Source: Dermatemys mawii (taxonomy: Eukaryota; Chordata; Testudines; Dermatemydidae). Taken from it: a stretch of 64,000 nt of DNA. The stretch lies in NCBI GenBank assembly GCA_007922305.1, contig ML677374.1:10233369-10297368 (forward strand), read 5' to 3'. A program made the position numbers and the translations under genes. Below, in pieces: positions 1 to 10,651 of the stretch (position 1 is its first letter; each line of letters starts with the position of its first letter). The notes below the pieces were generated by a model. That model saw nothing but the letters and a program-made list of their open reading frames with translations. It was not told where the DNA came from and did not search any database.

Positions 1-1124
1 TTCCCCCCTTGCCGATGCCCTTCGGCTACCCACCCTCCATCCTTGTGAGCTACTGACACTCCCCACCGGGGGGAGTGGCAGGATCAGCTGTCAAACACCA
101 ACAGGGCCCCCAGCTCCCCCCCTTCCCGCCCAGCACCATCCCGTGCCCCTGGGGCAGGGATCGTGCTAGGGTCTCTCCCCTCTCTCCCCCACACCCACAT
201 TCCTGCCCGGTGCCAATGGCAGCCTGTGGGGAGGGGAATCATGTATCAACCAGGCGTCCAGCTAGTTGAAACATGGCTGTGTTGGGGCCAGGCCAGATCC
301 TTTTCACTTGGAGCAGAGCTTTGCACAAGTGAAGACCAAGGGGCCTGCTTCTCCACTGCTTTGCACCTTGAGTGGTAATTCATACCTGGGCAAAGTGGGC
401 ATTAAAATGCTGCCCCTGGCAGAAGACAGTGGGAAATTCTGGTGGGGTGGCATTTTTCCTGCTTCGCACACAGGTGTCAACAACAATCTGAAGTGCATTG
501 CAGTGGGGAACAAGGATTGGGGATCTGATCCGGCAAACCCTGATGAAGGGCCAGTGAAGTCACTGGGGCTGCTCATGTGATTAACGGTGTTTATACACCC
601 CGTATAAGGGCTGTGCTGATAACTTAAGTACTAGTGGCAGATTTTGGCCTCTGGTGACCAGGCACTCCGGGCTCAGAGTCACAAAAGGAGATACTTTGTT
701 CTGCCTGTTAACAGGATGAATGCCCATAAAGGAAATGAGTAGCCAGCTGAAGCTCCAGCAGCAGACCTTCTGGGTAATATGATGAGCCCGGAAAAGATTC
801 CACAAAGGTGGAGAGGCTGAAGGGGAGCTAGGATCAGCTCAAACCTGCATTCATGTGTCCAGTGAGCCTCCAGCAGCAGATGAAAGGGCCAGAAGCTCTC
901 AAGTAAGTAACTGCAAATAGGTGACTCCTTATAGAAGCTGTTCTGTTTGCTGTACTCAAGCAACTAATGCAAACATATTTATTTGGCTTGTGGCTTCAGA
1001 GGAAGGGCAGCAATTGTGCTCGCCCAGTAAACACAGAGTAAGAAGACAAAGCCAGCCAAGCCATAGGCCATGCCTTTTAATGGACTAGCTAAATCAATGC
1101 AGGGAAATATCTTGGTTGAGGAGG

Positions 1125-1230
1125 CTGCTCCAATGCCTTGTTCTGACACCTAGTGCTCATGTGGCCTTGGACAAGTCATTTAGCCAACCTGTGCCTCAGT
1201 TTCCCCATCTACTACGGAGAAGGTGGGGGT
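1125..1230 (-). repeat. MIR-like SINE fragment
   Basis: On the minus strand this reads as the MIR core: a GGGGAAACTGAGGC-type stretch followed by a CTTGTCCAAGG-type stretch. The copy is partial and diverged. Confidence 0.5.
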
Positions 1231-3689
1231 TGAGGCTTTATTCAAACCAGTCTTCAACATGCCTTAGATAATTTAACTGCCTATATTCTACAAAAAGGAA
1301 CAAAAATCCTAAGTAATTGAGACTAGGGCTCTTCATTGATTGACCAATGGAAAATCAGAGCAAGAGATACAATACATGCAAAAGGAGACATATGGATAAG
1401 GAATGATCCTCTCATCTACTGTGGTTTGAATAGCAAATGGAGTGTTATGTCTTCAACAGGATAGGAAGGGAGGGAGTGTTGGAAGCACAAAGTTCCCTGC
1501 GGTGCTGGATGGCAGCTGGTCTTGGGCAGTTCCAGAGAGAGGAAAAAATTAAGGATGGATGGAGTGGGATCCCTGTGGAGAGGAACAGATGAGGAGGAAA
1601 AGAGAGCAAAAGAAGAAACTGGCAGAGCAAAATCTAGACAGATGGTTCCACCTGAAAAGATGTGACCTTACCATTACTCTCTTGGAGTTTATGAAGGACT
1701 GAACTGCTTCCTGATCAGGTGCAGCTGAACTAGAGAGAGAGCTTAGAACCAAAATCCTGAGTCCAGGCACCACTGAATTTGGGGAAGAGAGGGGCAAGCT
1801 ATAAAATTCAGACCCAGTCTCCAACAGGCCAGAACAAAAACACACAGATCTGTCTTATTACCATTTTAACAGGTAGGTAGTACCAGCTTTGCAATATTGC
1901 CAGGAGCCAGCCAGACACAAAATCTATTAAGGCAGGCACCCTCTCACTGCAGAACTAAGGCCTGCATTTGCAAATTTAGATGCCTACAGCTAGGCTCCAA
2001 AATCTGGGTTATGCACATCATTAAACGCTTTGGCCTGCAGGAGTGATGAGCACTTACCAACTTCACTGAAGCCGCTGGGCACTGCAAATGCCCAATTTAT
2101 TTGGAAAAACAGACCTCTTCTATGGAGGTGCCTGGGCATTGACTTTTGGCACCCAGCTTGCAGAATTCTGACTTACCACCTTGCCTATACATGAAAATAA
2201 ATTAGGCTTCTTGGTAGTGAAAGCCGTTGGGATTTGACTGTGCCAAGCTCCAGAAAACAGATCACAGCTTCCTTCCTGGAGTTACTACTCCCCTTAGGGC
2301 CAGATCTTCAGCTGGAAGAAACCAGCAGAGATCCATTGAAGTCAATGGAGCTATGCCAGTTTACACCCGTGGAGGATGTGGCTCACTTTGCGTTGTTTCT
2401 TAAATTCCATTCAGTGGTGGTAAAAGTTTGCACAGGCAGTGAGTAAGCTTCCCCAAACAACCGCATGGCTGACTAGGGTCAGGCCACCTACCAGGGCCCA
2501 TCCACTGCTTGACCTCTCTGCTGAGGTTGCCATCAAGGGTGCTAGATTGTGCTAACTGTGATGTGGATCTCTCTCTCCTGCTAGGAGCTGCACAGAAACC
2601 AAACAAGTCATTGCAGATGAGCTTCCAAGCAGCTGCTAGACTGAACCAGCCTTCAGTCAATTAATGGCCTCCTGAATTAGAACCCACAACCCAGAGAGGT
2701 AAAAAAGCTCCCTATCCCATCACTGCTAGATAACCCCCAGCAAGTCCATCCCTCCCGTTCCCATTTAAACTAGATCCTCTATGTCTTTAAACACCTCCAG
2801 AGGGAATGTTTTATTTCTCCATGTCAGGGGCAATAGGCCAAGTTCAACCCAGCTGTCACATGGGTCAATTTAGCCCATGAGGATCAGACATGGTGTTGAA
2901 ACTATCTATCTAAAAACATAGATTAGAGAAGATGTGGGCGGTGAGTAGGTCGTTCTAATTACAATAAAGGAGACAGCTACGGCCAGACAAAGGGAACTTC
3001 CAGCCTGTTGAAGTGCTTGGCAGGGTAGAGGGAGTGTGATTGGACAGAATGGGAAAGGTCAAAGGCTTACAATGCAGCCCATGCTCAAGAACTGCTCTTG
3101 GGAGGTTGCTTGTGCTCCTGGCTGAGAAGAGCATGTTTAATTTGGCAGCTCTCCCTCCTGTCCATGCGTAGAGACGCCGGCGTTGGCCAGATCCCATGGT
3201 TCTGTGAGAATGGCAGCTCTTTCACAGGGCCCACACAAGGCTGGCCCCTGGCTGCTCGCAGGCTAAGGGGCATCCACAACTGTTCGCATTGCTGCAGAGA
3301 CACAGCTGTGCTTGCAAAGCCAAAGCGCCAAGAGCTGGGTAGGTTTCAAAACAGGCTTTAGCCAGACCCTCCCACAGACCTGAAACCCACGGCAGGGTGA
3401 ATGACTCCACCATGCAGGCGCGTAAAGAGCCACTTCCCACAAGTCAGCACCGCTCCAGGGGCAAGGCAAGGTTTCCAAAGTGGAGCCATGTGCTCCCCCA
3501 GCCTTTAGCGGCTAGACTGGGGTGTCCTTCCGTAGAATAGTGTGGCTCCTAATGAGAGTCAATAAAGCAAAAACTGGAAATTCGATGCAAAAGCAAACAT
3601 AGGGGCCTGATCCAAAGCCTTTAAATTAAACGGCTCGGCTTCCATTAATAGGTGTTGGATTAGGCCAGTGGTGCACTGTGTTTCTGGAG

Positions 3690-3870
3690 TCTTCCAAAGT
3701 ACTTTACAACTGTTAATGAATGTAGCTTCATAAAAGCCTTGCTGTTATTATCCCTGCTTTACAGATGGGCAAACTGAGGCACGGAGAGGTTAAGTGATGT
3801 GCCCAAGCTAACACACAATCTGTGGCAGGGCTGGTAAGAGAACCCCAGCCTCCTGAGCCCTGTAATTTAA
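3690..3870 (+). repeat. MIR-like SINE
   Basis: The core reads ACAGATGGGCAAACTGAGGC, then AGAGGTTAAGTGATGTGCCC, then an ACACA-rich stretch, in the order of the amniote MIR core. It is preceded by an AAAGTACTTTACAA-type stretch usual for this SINE. Confidence 0.65.
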
Positions 3871-5734
3871 CAAGTCCATCCTTTCCCCTATAGATACAAC
3901 CATGGATGTCAGTTTCATTTGATCTGAATACTCTTCAGAACCATGGCAAAACACAGGTCCACCAGCGAATGGGACATTGCAGAAAAATATCTGTCAAAGG
4001 GTAAGACAAGTGCAGTGTTTGAATTAAGTAATGTGGACAATAAGGGGTAAAATTGCTTTTGGAGGTAAGAGGTCCAGGTGGGGAAATTAGAAAATAAAGA
4101 CTATTTGGTGTATGTTCTTTTCATTCCAAAGAAATTGCTTTTCAGAGATATCTTCTCCTCCTCCTGCCCTGCGGATTCCAGTGGCTGCTATTATCACTAG
4201 ACAGGGCTGGCCACTGGCCCAGATGACTTACAGGTAGCAGTGGGTGTATTTAGAGACACAAATTTCTCCCATCCCCTGCCCACTTTCAGTTCAAACATCA
4301 GCCAGTCGCATAAGCACACCTTCTGCAAGCACAACTTCCTGGTGTCAAAGCAATCAATTTGTCTCACTCACAATACAACCGTTTTTTAAAACGATTCAAA
4401 CGTTGCAGCTTCAACACAGCATTTAGAAGTGCAAAACCTTAATGAAATTAAAATCACCGAGACCTGCAAGAGCTGTGAAACGGTGGGGGCGGGGAATGGG
4501 ATGGGATCTGATGCTTAAATTTACTAGGTTTTAGCAGAAAATTTCTACTACCCTGTCTTTTGACACTGAAAAAACAAATGGTTCAGAACTTACCTCTGTG
4601 TGATGCTTAATTTGATCAGACGCCTAAAACACGTCTTGTACCATCACGTTATGCACTAGAAGGTTTGCACACAAGCCTTAAACTGACACAGTTATTACTG
4701 GCATTCAGGAACATCGCTGTTCATTACCTTCTGTTTCTCCTCCCCTGCCCCTCCACCCCACTAAGTACTTTTTGTAGCCTCTGCCAGTCCACAGTGTTCT
4801 TTTAGGAATATCTTTCGACTGGGTTCCTAATGCAGCATCTGATATTTTTCCAAGAAGAGCTTTTGTAACTCTGAACTTACAGTTCTTTTGGTACAATCCC
4901 TGTGCCCAGTAACTTTCTACATAAAGCCTTCATTATGAACCTCTCGGTCACCATCCCTTGCTGACTAGACTTTTAAGCCCCAGATGGTACTTCCAGTATA
5001 GTTTAATCAAACCCCGGGGAGAGTTTCAAATACTGTACAGAGTAAAGACTGGGGAAAAAAAAAAAAAGATTTTCAACTGTAATTGGCACCATTGTAGTCT
5101 GCCTGTCCTTCCATTACTTCCTGATGGCTGCCACCTCATTTACATATTTTTTCAAAAGCCTTTTCTCTCTGCTGTGTTACATAATTTGTGTTTATCCAAA
5201 TAAACGTTAATTATTTCCAGGTCTGGGCAGTTGTGGATTTTTTTTTGTTGTTTTTTTGGTATAGGCAGAAAATTAACCAGAGCGAAATGAATTCTGCTTT
5301 AACACCACCACTTAGCCCACGTGCGGCATTCTGGAGACGCTCTGCAAACATTAACTAAGGATTCATCCCAAACCCTGGTAAGGTAGAGGAATGAACATTG
5401 TCCCATATTACAGACAGAGGCGAAGGCTCAGCATTTTCAAAGTGTCCAGTGATTTTGAGTACTCGACTTGAGAAACTAGGGGCCTGATTCACTATGATCC
5501 TGCACCTTGTAGTCAATTACACCACTGCAAAAGGAGTACAAAGTCACTTTGCACTGGTGTAAATGATGCAGGGGCAAAGCTACGAAGAATCCGAACCTTA
5601 GGACCTAGTTTTCATAAGCATTGATTTGCTTGGGCCTAATAATGCATAAAGTTAAGCACCTGTGAAATGGGCGACCGTCTGTCCTGAATTGGGCGGGATG
5701 GTCCCGAAATGCAGAGTTCAAGTCCCGGTCTGGG

Positions 5735-6115
5735 GCTGAATGACTCCTGCAGCTCCTGTGCTGTGGAGCTGGCTGGGCGTGGTTCTCCACTCCAGGTGTT
5801 GCAACCTCTGGGGTTACAGTGTCATTCAGTTTTGGCTCTGCCCCCCTGACTGGACCAAATTTGTGGGAGAGGAGTTGTGACCTGGCTCATAGGATTGCAG
5901 GGCCACTCACTCAGATTTGGCCTACCTGGCCTCCTGTCATCACGATGGCTGGGTTAAACCTGAGTGGTGCTGGGCCCCCCAAGGTTGCAGTGCTTGGAGT
6001 AGGGAGGCGAGCCCAGCCAGCCCTGTGGACCAGATGCCATAGGAGCTGCTATGCGACCCTTGGAAACATTCTGGAGCTCCAGTTTTGGGTCCTGACCCAT
6101 GGGTTGAGAAATCCT
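5735..6115. mobile_element. Degraded hAT-like element (right end clear)
   Basis: The right end reads CCATGGGTTGAGAAATCCTG, a form of the hAT terminal inverted repeat that ends GGTTGAGAACCxCTG. It is followed by CTCTAGGC, which fits the nTCTAGRn target preference of hAT elements. The left end is not clear and no matching duplication was found, so the left boundary is a guess. A 158-codon open frame (5819-6295) overlaps it and resembles no protein I know. Confidence 0.4.
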
Positions 6116-6234
6116 GCTCTAGGCTGCCCAAGTACAAGAGCAGAAATCCAGATTATAGAAAATCATGTTGCTTTGCCCAGAAAATCCCCTTCCTTGACGT
6201 CTACCTACCTGTCCAACTCTCCATCCTTAGACCA

Positions 6235-6310
6235 AGCCCCTCCGAGTGTTTTATATGTCTGGAAAGCACCTAGCAGATCATGGGCACTACAGTAAATAAT
6301 AAATATGACA
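6235..6310 (+). repeat. SINE tail fragment
   Basis: The segment runs from GGAAAGCACCTAGCA to an A/T-rich tail with AAATAATAAAT, like the 3' end of the MIR-like SINEs elsewhere in this window (21960-22090, 35645-35940). Confidence 0.4.
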
Positions 6311-7259
6311 TATAATCCTTTTCAGCTAATATTTGAGAGTCACTATATATTAAGGTCCCCGTTATAAAGGTTAACTAATGTATTTTTAATAGATGTTTAA
6401 TCAGTTGCTATAGATTCTTACAGACTCCAACAAGTCAATTGGCAGCTTATAAACATCTATATCACTCTACTATGATGTATATAGTGCTTGTGTCTGTAAC
6501 ATATTTATAACACATACTAACTCTTTAGAAACCATTTATAAATGGGGGAACCTGAATGTAAAGTGTGACAATTTGTTTCCGTTCTTTGTGCTGCAGTAAT
6601 CTCACGTTTCCATTCACTGATACAGGCTTTTCATCATCAGGACAGAAGTTGTCCACCAGGTAGTCCTATCAAAAACCATTCTACCAGGACTGAAATGGGG
6701 AAGGGAATCAATGGAACAGGATTCTTCTATGACTCCCCCTTGCTTATTCCCTGTGATTCATCAGAAGTGCATCTCTAGAAATCTAGAGCCTTATAATGAT
6801 TTACACTTGATCCAAATTTCATGTGGATCAGCAGCCAAAAAGAAATATCCCAGCACAACACACACAAGCCTTCTTCCACAACCAACCTATATCACAATCA
6901 GCTCACTACATAATTAAAAGCGGACTTGCAGTTTAACTGGCAATGTCAACAGATCCCAACTGTGTTGGACCAATGAGAGAGAATGAATTCCACAATCAAG
7001 AATCAGTCACTGAAAATGGCCAGTAACAACCAAATGCCCTTTAAATCTAGTGTGTCTACAAGATCAAGTGCGCCCACTGATCCCAACCATCACAATAGTT
7101 GTACTGGGGCAAATGGGAGGTTTGATGCCCACACATTCAAGATTTGCCTTTGTTCACACCAAAAAAGTTCTCCTGAAACGGATTGAGGGTTATTAGGCAG
7201 AACAAAAAGTGGGCTCAAGAGTGATCTGGAAGTGTTATGCTCGTGAAACTCAGGAGTTG

Positions 7260-7470
7260 TCTCCGCGGTGAGGCAGAGCGCTTAGGGAATAGTGCACTGG
7301 ACTGGGACTTAAGAAACCTGGGCTCTATTTCCAGCACTGCCCCAGGCTTGCTGGGGGACCTCGCTGGGCCCCCTGTGTATGTAAAAGAGGGATAGTGATC
7401 TCCCTTTATGAAGTGATTTGACAGCTACTGATAGATTGTGCTCTATGAGCACTAGGAGTTATTAGGCAGT
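7260..7470 (+). repeat. MIR-like SINE, diverged
   Basis: The sequence has the layout of the other MIR-like SINEs: a box with GTGCACTGGACTGGGA, a region describing GGGACCT, an AAAGAGGGATAGTGA stretch, and a tail with TGTGCTCTATGAGCACTAGG. Boundaries are approximate. Confidence 0.45.
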
Positions 7471-8164
7471 GCCACAGGTACCAACCATCTTTCAATGGTG
7501 AGAAGCACCCTGCATCCACATGCACATTTTTCCCCATTGACCGTTCTCTGGACAGGCAAGGGGAGAATGAATGAAAACAAAGGGACGCCAGTGGGATTCA
7601 GACCCATAGCCTGAGGCAAGGCCCAAATGCTAATGGGAAACTGAACTTGGAAACCAGGCCATAGGGCTCTTTCTGATTGGCTGAGATAACAATGGACATT
7701 GTCACATAGTCAGAGACCAGTGAGCTGTACTAACAAAGGAGGATGTGGCTTGGAGGAGATACAGACACTATGGGGGATCAGTGAGGCGGAGGGTAACCTT
7801 TCTAAGCTACCTCCCAGTGCTGAACTGTAAGTAATCTTTCCTGCTAGTAACAAGACAGCCTGAAGCCCACTCGGCGAGATTCATCACGAGGTTAGCCTGG
7901 GGTGTATTAAATTACTGCTTTTTATTTTCTCCCACACGCAAACTCACTTAAACTAGGGCTCATCTACGGCACAACTGGAACAAGTCTCCTGACTCTCAGT
8001 CCTGTGCCCCATCCATTAGGATAAAATGTTATGGATGGAGAGAAACTTGCAGCACATTTATAAGCAAAATGTCATAAAGCCACTGGATGCCGGGCTCCTT
8101 TTAAGGCCTTTGAGAAAACGCCGTAGGTGTGAAACATTCTACCAGTTTCCCATACAGCAGTGGC

Positions 8165-8445
8165 TTATTATCGCCTAGGCTGACACGCCCTAGGCCTAGG
8201 GCAGCAAATTTGCAGGGACGGCAAATTTATAAAAGCCAGAGGCGCTGACGGGTGCTCGCGCCCCCAGCCCCGCCCCTTTCCCGCCCCCATTTCAACCCCT
8301 TCCCCAAATCCCTGGCCCCGCTTCCTCCCCCGAGTGCGCCACTGCTCCACTTCTACCCCCTCCCTTCCAGGCTTGTCACGGGAAACAGCTATTTCTAGAG
8401 GAGGCGGAGCGGAGGTGAGCTGGGAGGGGGCCATGGGGAGCTGCC
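8165..8445. mobile_element. GC-rich probable DNA-transposon remnant
   Basis: It starts near a TATCGCCTAGGC stretch, continues with a GGCAGCAAATTTGCAGGG segment, and has a long C-rich interior, quite unlike its A/T-rich flanks. I recall this kind of sequence as a dispersed turtle repeat, but found no terminal repeats or target duplication, so the class is a guess. Confidence 0.3.
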
Positions 8446-9104
8446 GGTGGGTTCAAACGAATTTGTAAAAAAACTAAAACAAGTTCATATGGGGCTAGGA
8501 GTAGCAATTATTTCAGGGACTAGGAGCAGTAAAATCATTAATCTACCACTGCCGTGCAGTGACAACTTGAGAGTTTTTTCCTTTTGGTCACCTTGCTTCA
8601 TCTTCCAGTTCTTTGTCCCGATCAAATTAATATTGGGCAGGCTCACATCATTTCAATTCCTGATGCACCTTCTCTTAGAGGACTGCACCCTGCCCTCACA
8701 TGGGTTCTGGTCTCAATAAGAGATAGGAAAGGCCCATCAGACCAGGGCTGGGATCCTATGGTGCTAGCCATGCAAAGCCCGGAGAGAGGAAAATAAAGGC
8801 ATTCTAACTCCCTCTTGTGGCCACCAGGAGAGCTGTCTGCCAAGAACCAAGGAATCCACTGAAGGTCATTCATGTTCGCTTTGTCCTCAGGAAAGGAATT
8901 CACAGCAACAGGCAGGAAGGGGGTAGAGAAACAGATCCCTGTGCTGTCCCCCCCGCCACAAGGAAATTTGGCTCTGCAAGACTGGCCATCTGGTCAGAGG
9001 CAGCCTCAGGGCTGGAACCGAGCAAGTGAAGAGCGCCCCCTCCCTCTAGAGTCTTTCGCAGCCCCAGAGGAAAGTCTGCATGCAACTAGGCAAATTCCGT
9101 ATTG

Positions 9105-9641
9105 CAGTGGATGTCAGCCAGGTTTGCGTATACCCCTGGGGGTACACAGTAGAGTAATCAGACAGCAAGTGTGAAAAAATTGGGACTGAGGGTGGGGGAT
9201 AATATGAGCCTATATAAAAAAAGACCCCAAATCGAGATGGTCCCTATAAAAATCAGGACATCTGCTCACCACAGTATGCAGAGATCTTCCAGGGTGTACA
9301 GCAACTCATCTAGATATTTGCCTAGTTTTACAACAGGCTCCACAAAAAGCACTAGCAAAGTCAGTACAAATGAAAATTTCATACAATGACTTGTTTATAG
9401 TGCTCTATATACTGTACACTGAAATGTAAGTGCAATATTTATATTCCAATTGATTAATTTTATTCTATGGCAAAATGAGAAAGTCAGCACTTTTTCAGGT
9501 ATAGTGTGCTGTGCAACGTGTGTATTTTTATGTCAGATTTTGTAAGCAAGTAGTTTTTAAGTGAGGTGAAACTTGGGGATACACAAGACAGATCACACTC
9601 CTGAAAGAGGTACAGTAGTCTGAAAAGGTTGAGAGCCACTG
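9105..9641 (+). mobile_element. hAT element, copy 1 of 3, with a nested MITE
   Basis: The left end (CAGTGGATGTCAGCC) and right end (GGTTGAGAGCCACTG) are diverged hAT terminal inverted repeats. Flanking 8-mers CCGTATTG and ACCTATTG match at six of eight positions, as expected for an old 8-bp target duplication. The interior is collinear with copies at 10746-11141 and 11668-12301. A TA-target MITE (about 9152-9273) is inserted in its left part. It carries no transposase reading frame, so it is non-autonomous. It lies about 1 kb upstream of the XAF1 start. Confidence 0.75.
9152..9273. mobile_element. TA-target MITE, nested in hAT copy 1
   Basis: The segment matches the MITEs at 31629-31737 and 53762-53882: a CAGACAGCaAGTGTGAAAAA-type left part, a GCCTATATAA core and a GGACATCTG-type right part. 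TA flanks the left end; the right junction is blurred by a few extra bases before the next TA. It interrupts the otherwise collinear hAT sequence, which dates it after that element. Confidence 0.65.
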
Positions 9642-9743
9642 ACCTATTGTATTCAAACTAATTTGGGATATAGAGGAAGGAGTTGGAAATATCACCTCAA
9701 ACACACAGCACCTGCAGACTAGGCTGGATCTGTTGGCTCTGAG

Positions 9744-10417
9744 GGTATGGTTACACTTACAAGATTATAGCGCTATAGGTTATAGCGGTCCCCTTATACA
9801 GGAATATGTATAGCGCTATTGTATGTCCACACTCAGATGCTCCTGCGGTATAGCATGGCCACATTTGGGGCACTTAATGCAGCATTAAGAGCAGCGCATT
9901 AGGGCAGGTATCCCAGCATTCAGCTGGGTGCAACGTGCTTTTTAAACGAGGGGGGTGAGGGGGGACGCGTTGTGTGTATGCGGAGGGAGAGAGACAGTGG
10001 TTTTTCCGTTTTTCTGAAAGCCTGTCAGTGAGCCTCCGTTCACAGAAGGCTCTGTTTTCATACAGGCTCCCTCCTTAAACATTTGCATTGCTTATCTGCC
10101 GAGTTAAGAGAGAAACTCTAAAGAGGTACTTCTGCATTCCTCCAGCCGAGTTCAAAACAAAGGGAAGAGACGTCAATTGCCTTAAATGGCTCTAGGCATC
10201 TCCAGAGATTACTTGTAGCGCAGTGGGTGTCCACATTCTTGCTGTAGCGCTACAGGAGCTGCGCTACAGCCCTTATTCCCCATGCGGAGGTGGATTAATA
10301 ATAGCGCTATAACTCAGCAGTTATAGCGCTCTACGTGCCTTGCCAGTGTGGACGGGGAGGAGGTTATAGTGCTCATGGGGGCTTTATAGCGCTATAAAGT
10401 GCCAGTGTAACCATGGC
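9744..10417. mobile_element. Palindromic-end DNA transposon with TTATAGCGCTATAA motifs
   Basis: The two ends are inverted repeats: GGTATGGTTACACTtAC on the left and, read from the other strand, GCCATGGTTACACTGGC on the right, each followed by a TATAGCGCTATA palindrome. CTGAG sits just outside both ends (9739-9743 and 10418-10422), a possible target duplication. The self-complementary TATAGCGCTATA motif recurs inside near 9765, 10300 and 10380. No transposase is encoded. It ends about 150 bp before the XAF1 interferon motif. Confidence 0.7.
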
Positions 10418-10571
10418 CTGAGTCTATTCCAGGAGGGGGGCTCAGGTCACCCCACCTCTGGTAAACAACGACCACCAAACACTGCCCCTCCCTACTCACA
10501 CCCACTCTTCCTGTTTCACAGATTTTGTTGGCAGAGCGTAGTTTAGGGTTGGGCTAGTTCGTATTACAGGC

Positions 10572-10583
10572 AGTTTCAGTTTC
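10572..10583 (+). promoter_or_regulatory. Interferon-stimulated response element (ISRE) of XAF1
   Basis: AGTTTCAGTTTC is an exact match to the AGTTTCNNTTTC consensus bound by ISGF3 and IRF factors. It lies 69 bp before the chosen XAF1 ATG. XAF1 is known as an interferon-inducible gene in mammals, so position and gene identity agree. Activity here is inferred. Confidence 0.7.
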
Positions 10584-10651
10584 ATTTCTCTCTCTACAGG
10601 CTGACCAAAGAAATAATGAAAGAGAAAGAGGGTCACAGCCCAAGAAAAACC

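Larger units (their letters stand above)
1..9104. other. Intergenic region left of XAF1, no gene recognised
   Basis: I see no exon with family similarity and flanking splice sites on either strand. In human the left neighbour of XAF1 is SLC13A5; I looked for its N-terminal exon and did not find it. The region holds SINE pieces (near 1125-1230, 3690-3870, 6235-6310, 7260-7470), an hAT-like end near 5735-6115, a GC-rich probable element near 8165-8445, and short palindromic pieces (2295-2375, 3600-3665, 5480-5600). The open frames here are short and overlap repeats. Confidence 0.7.

Noticed and set aside
5819..6295. 158-codon plus-strand open frame
   Set aside because: It overlaps an hAT-like repeat end, crosses its border and resembles no protein.
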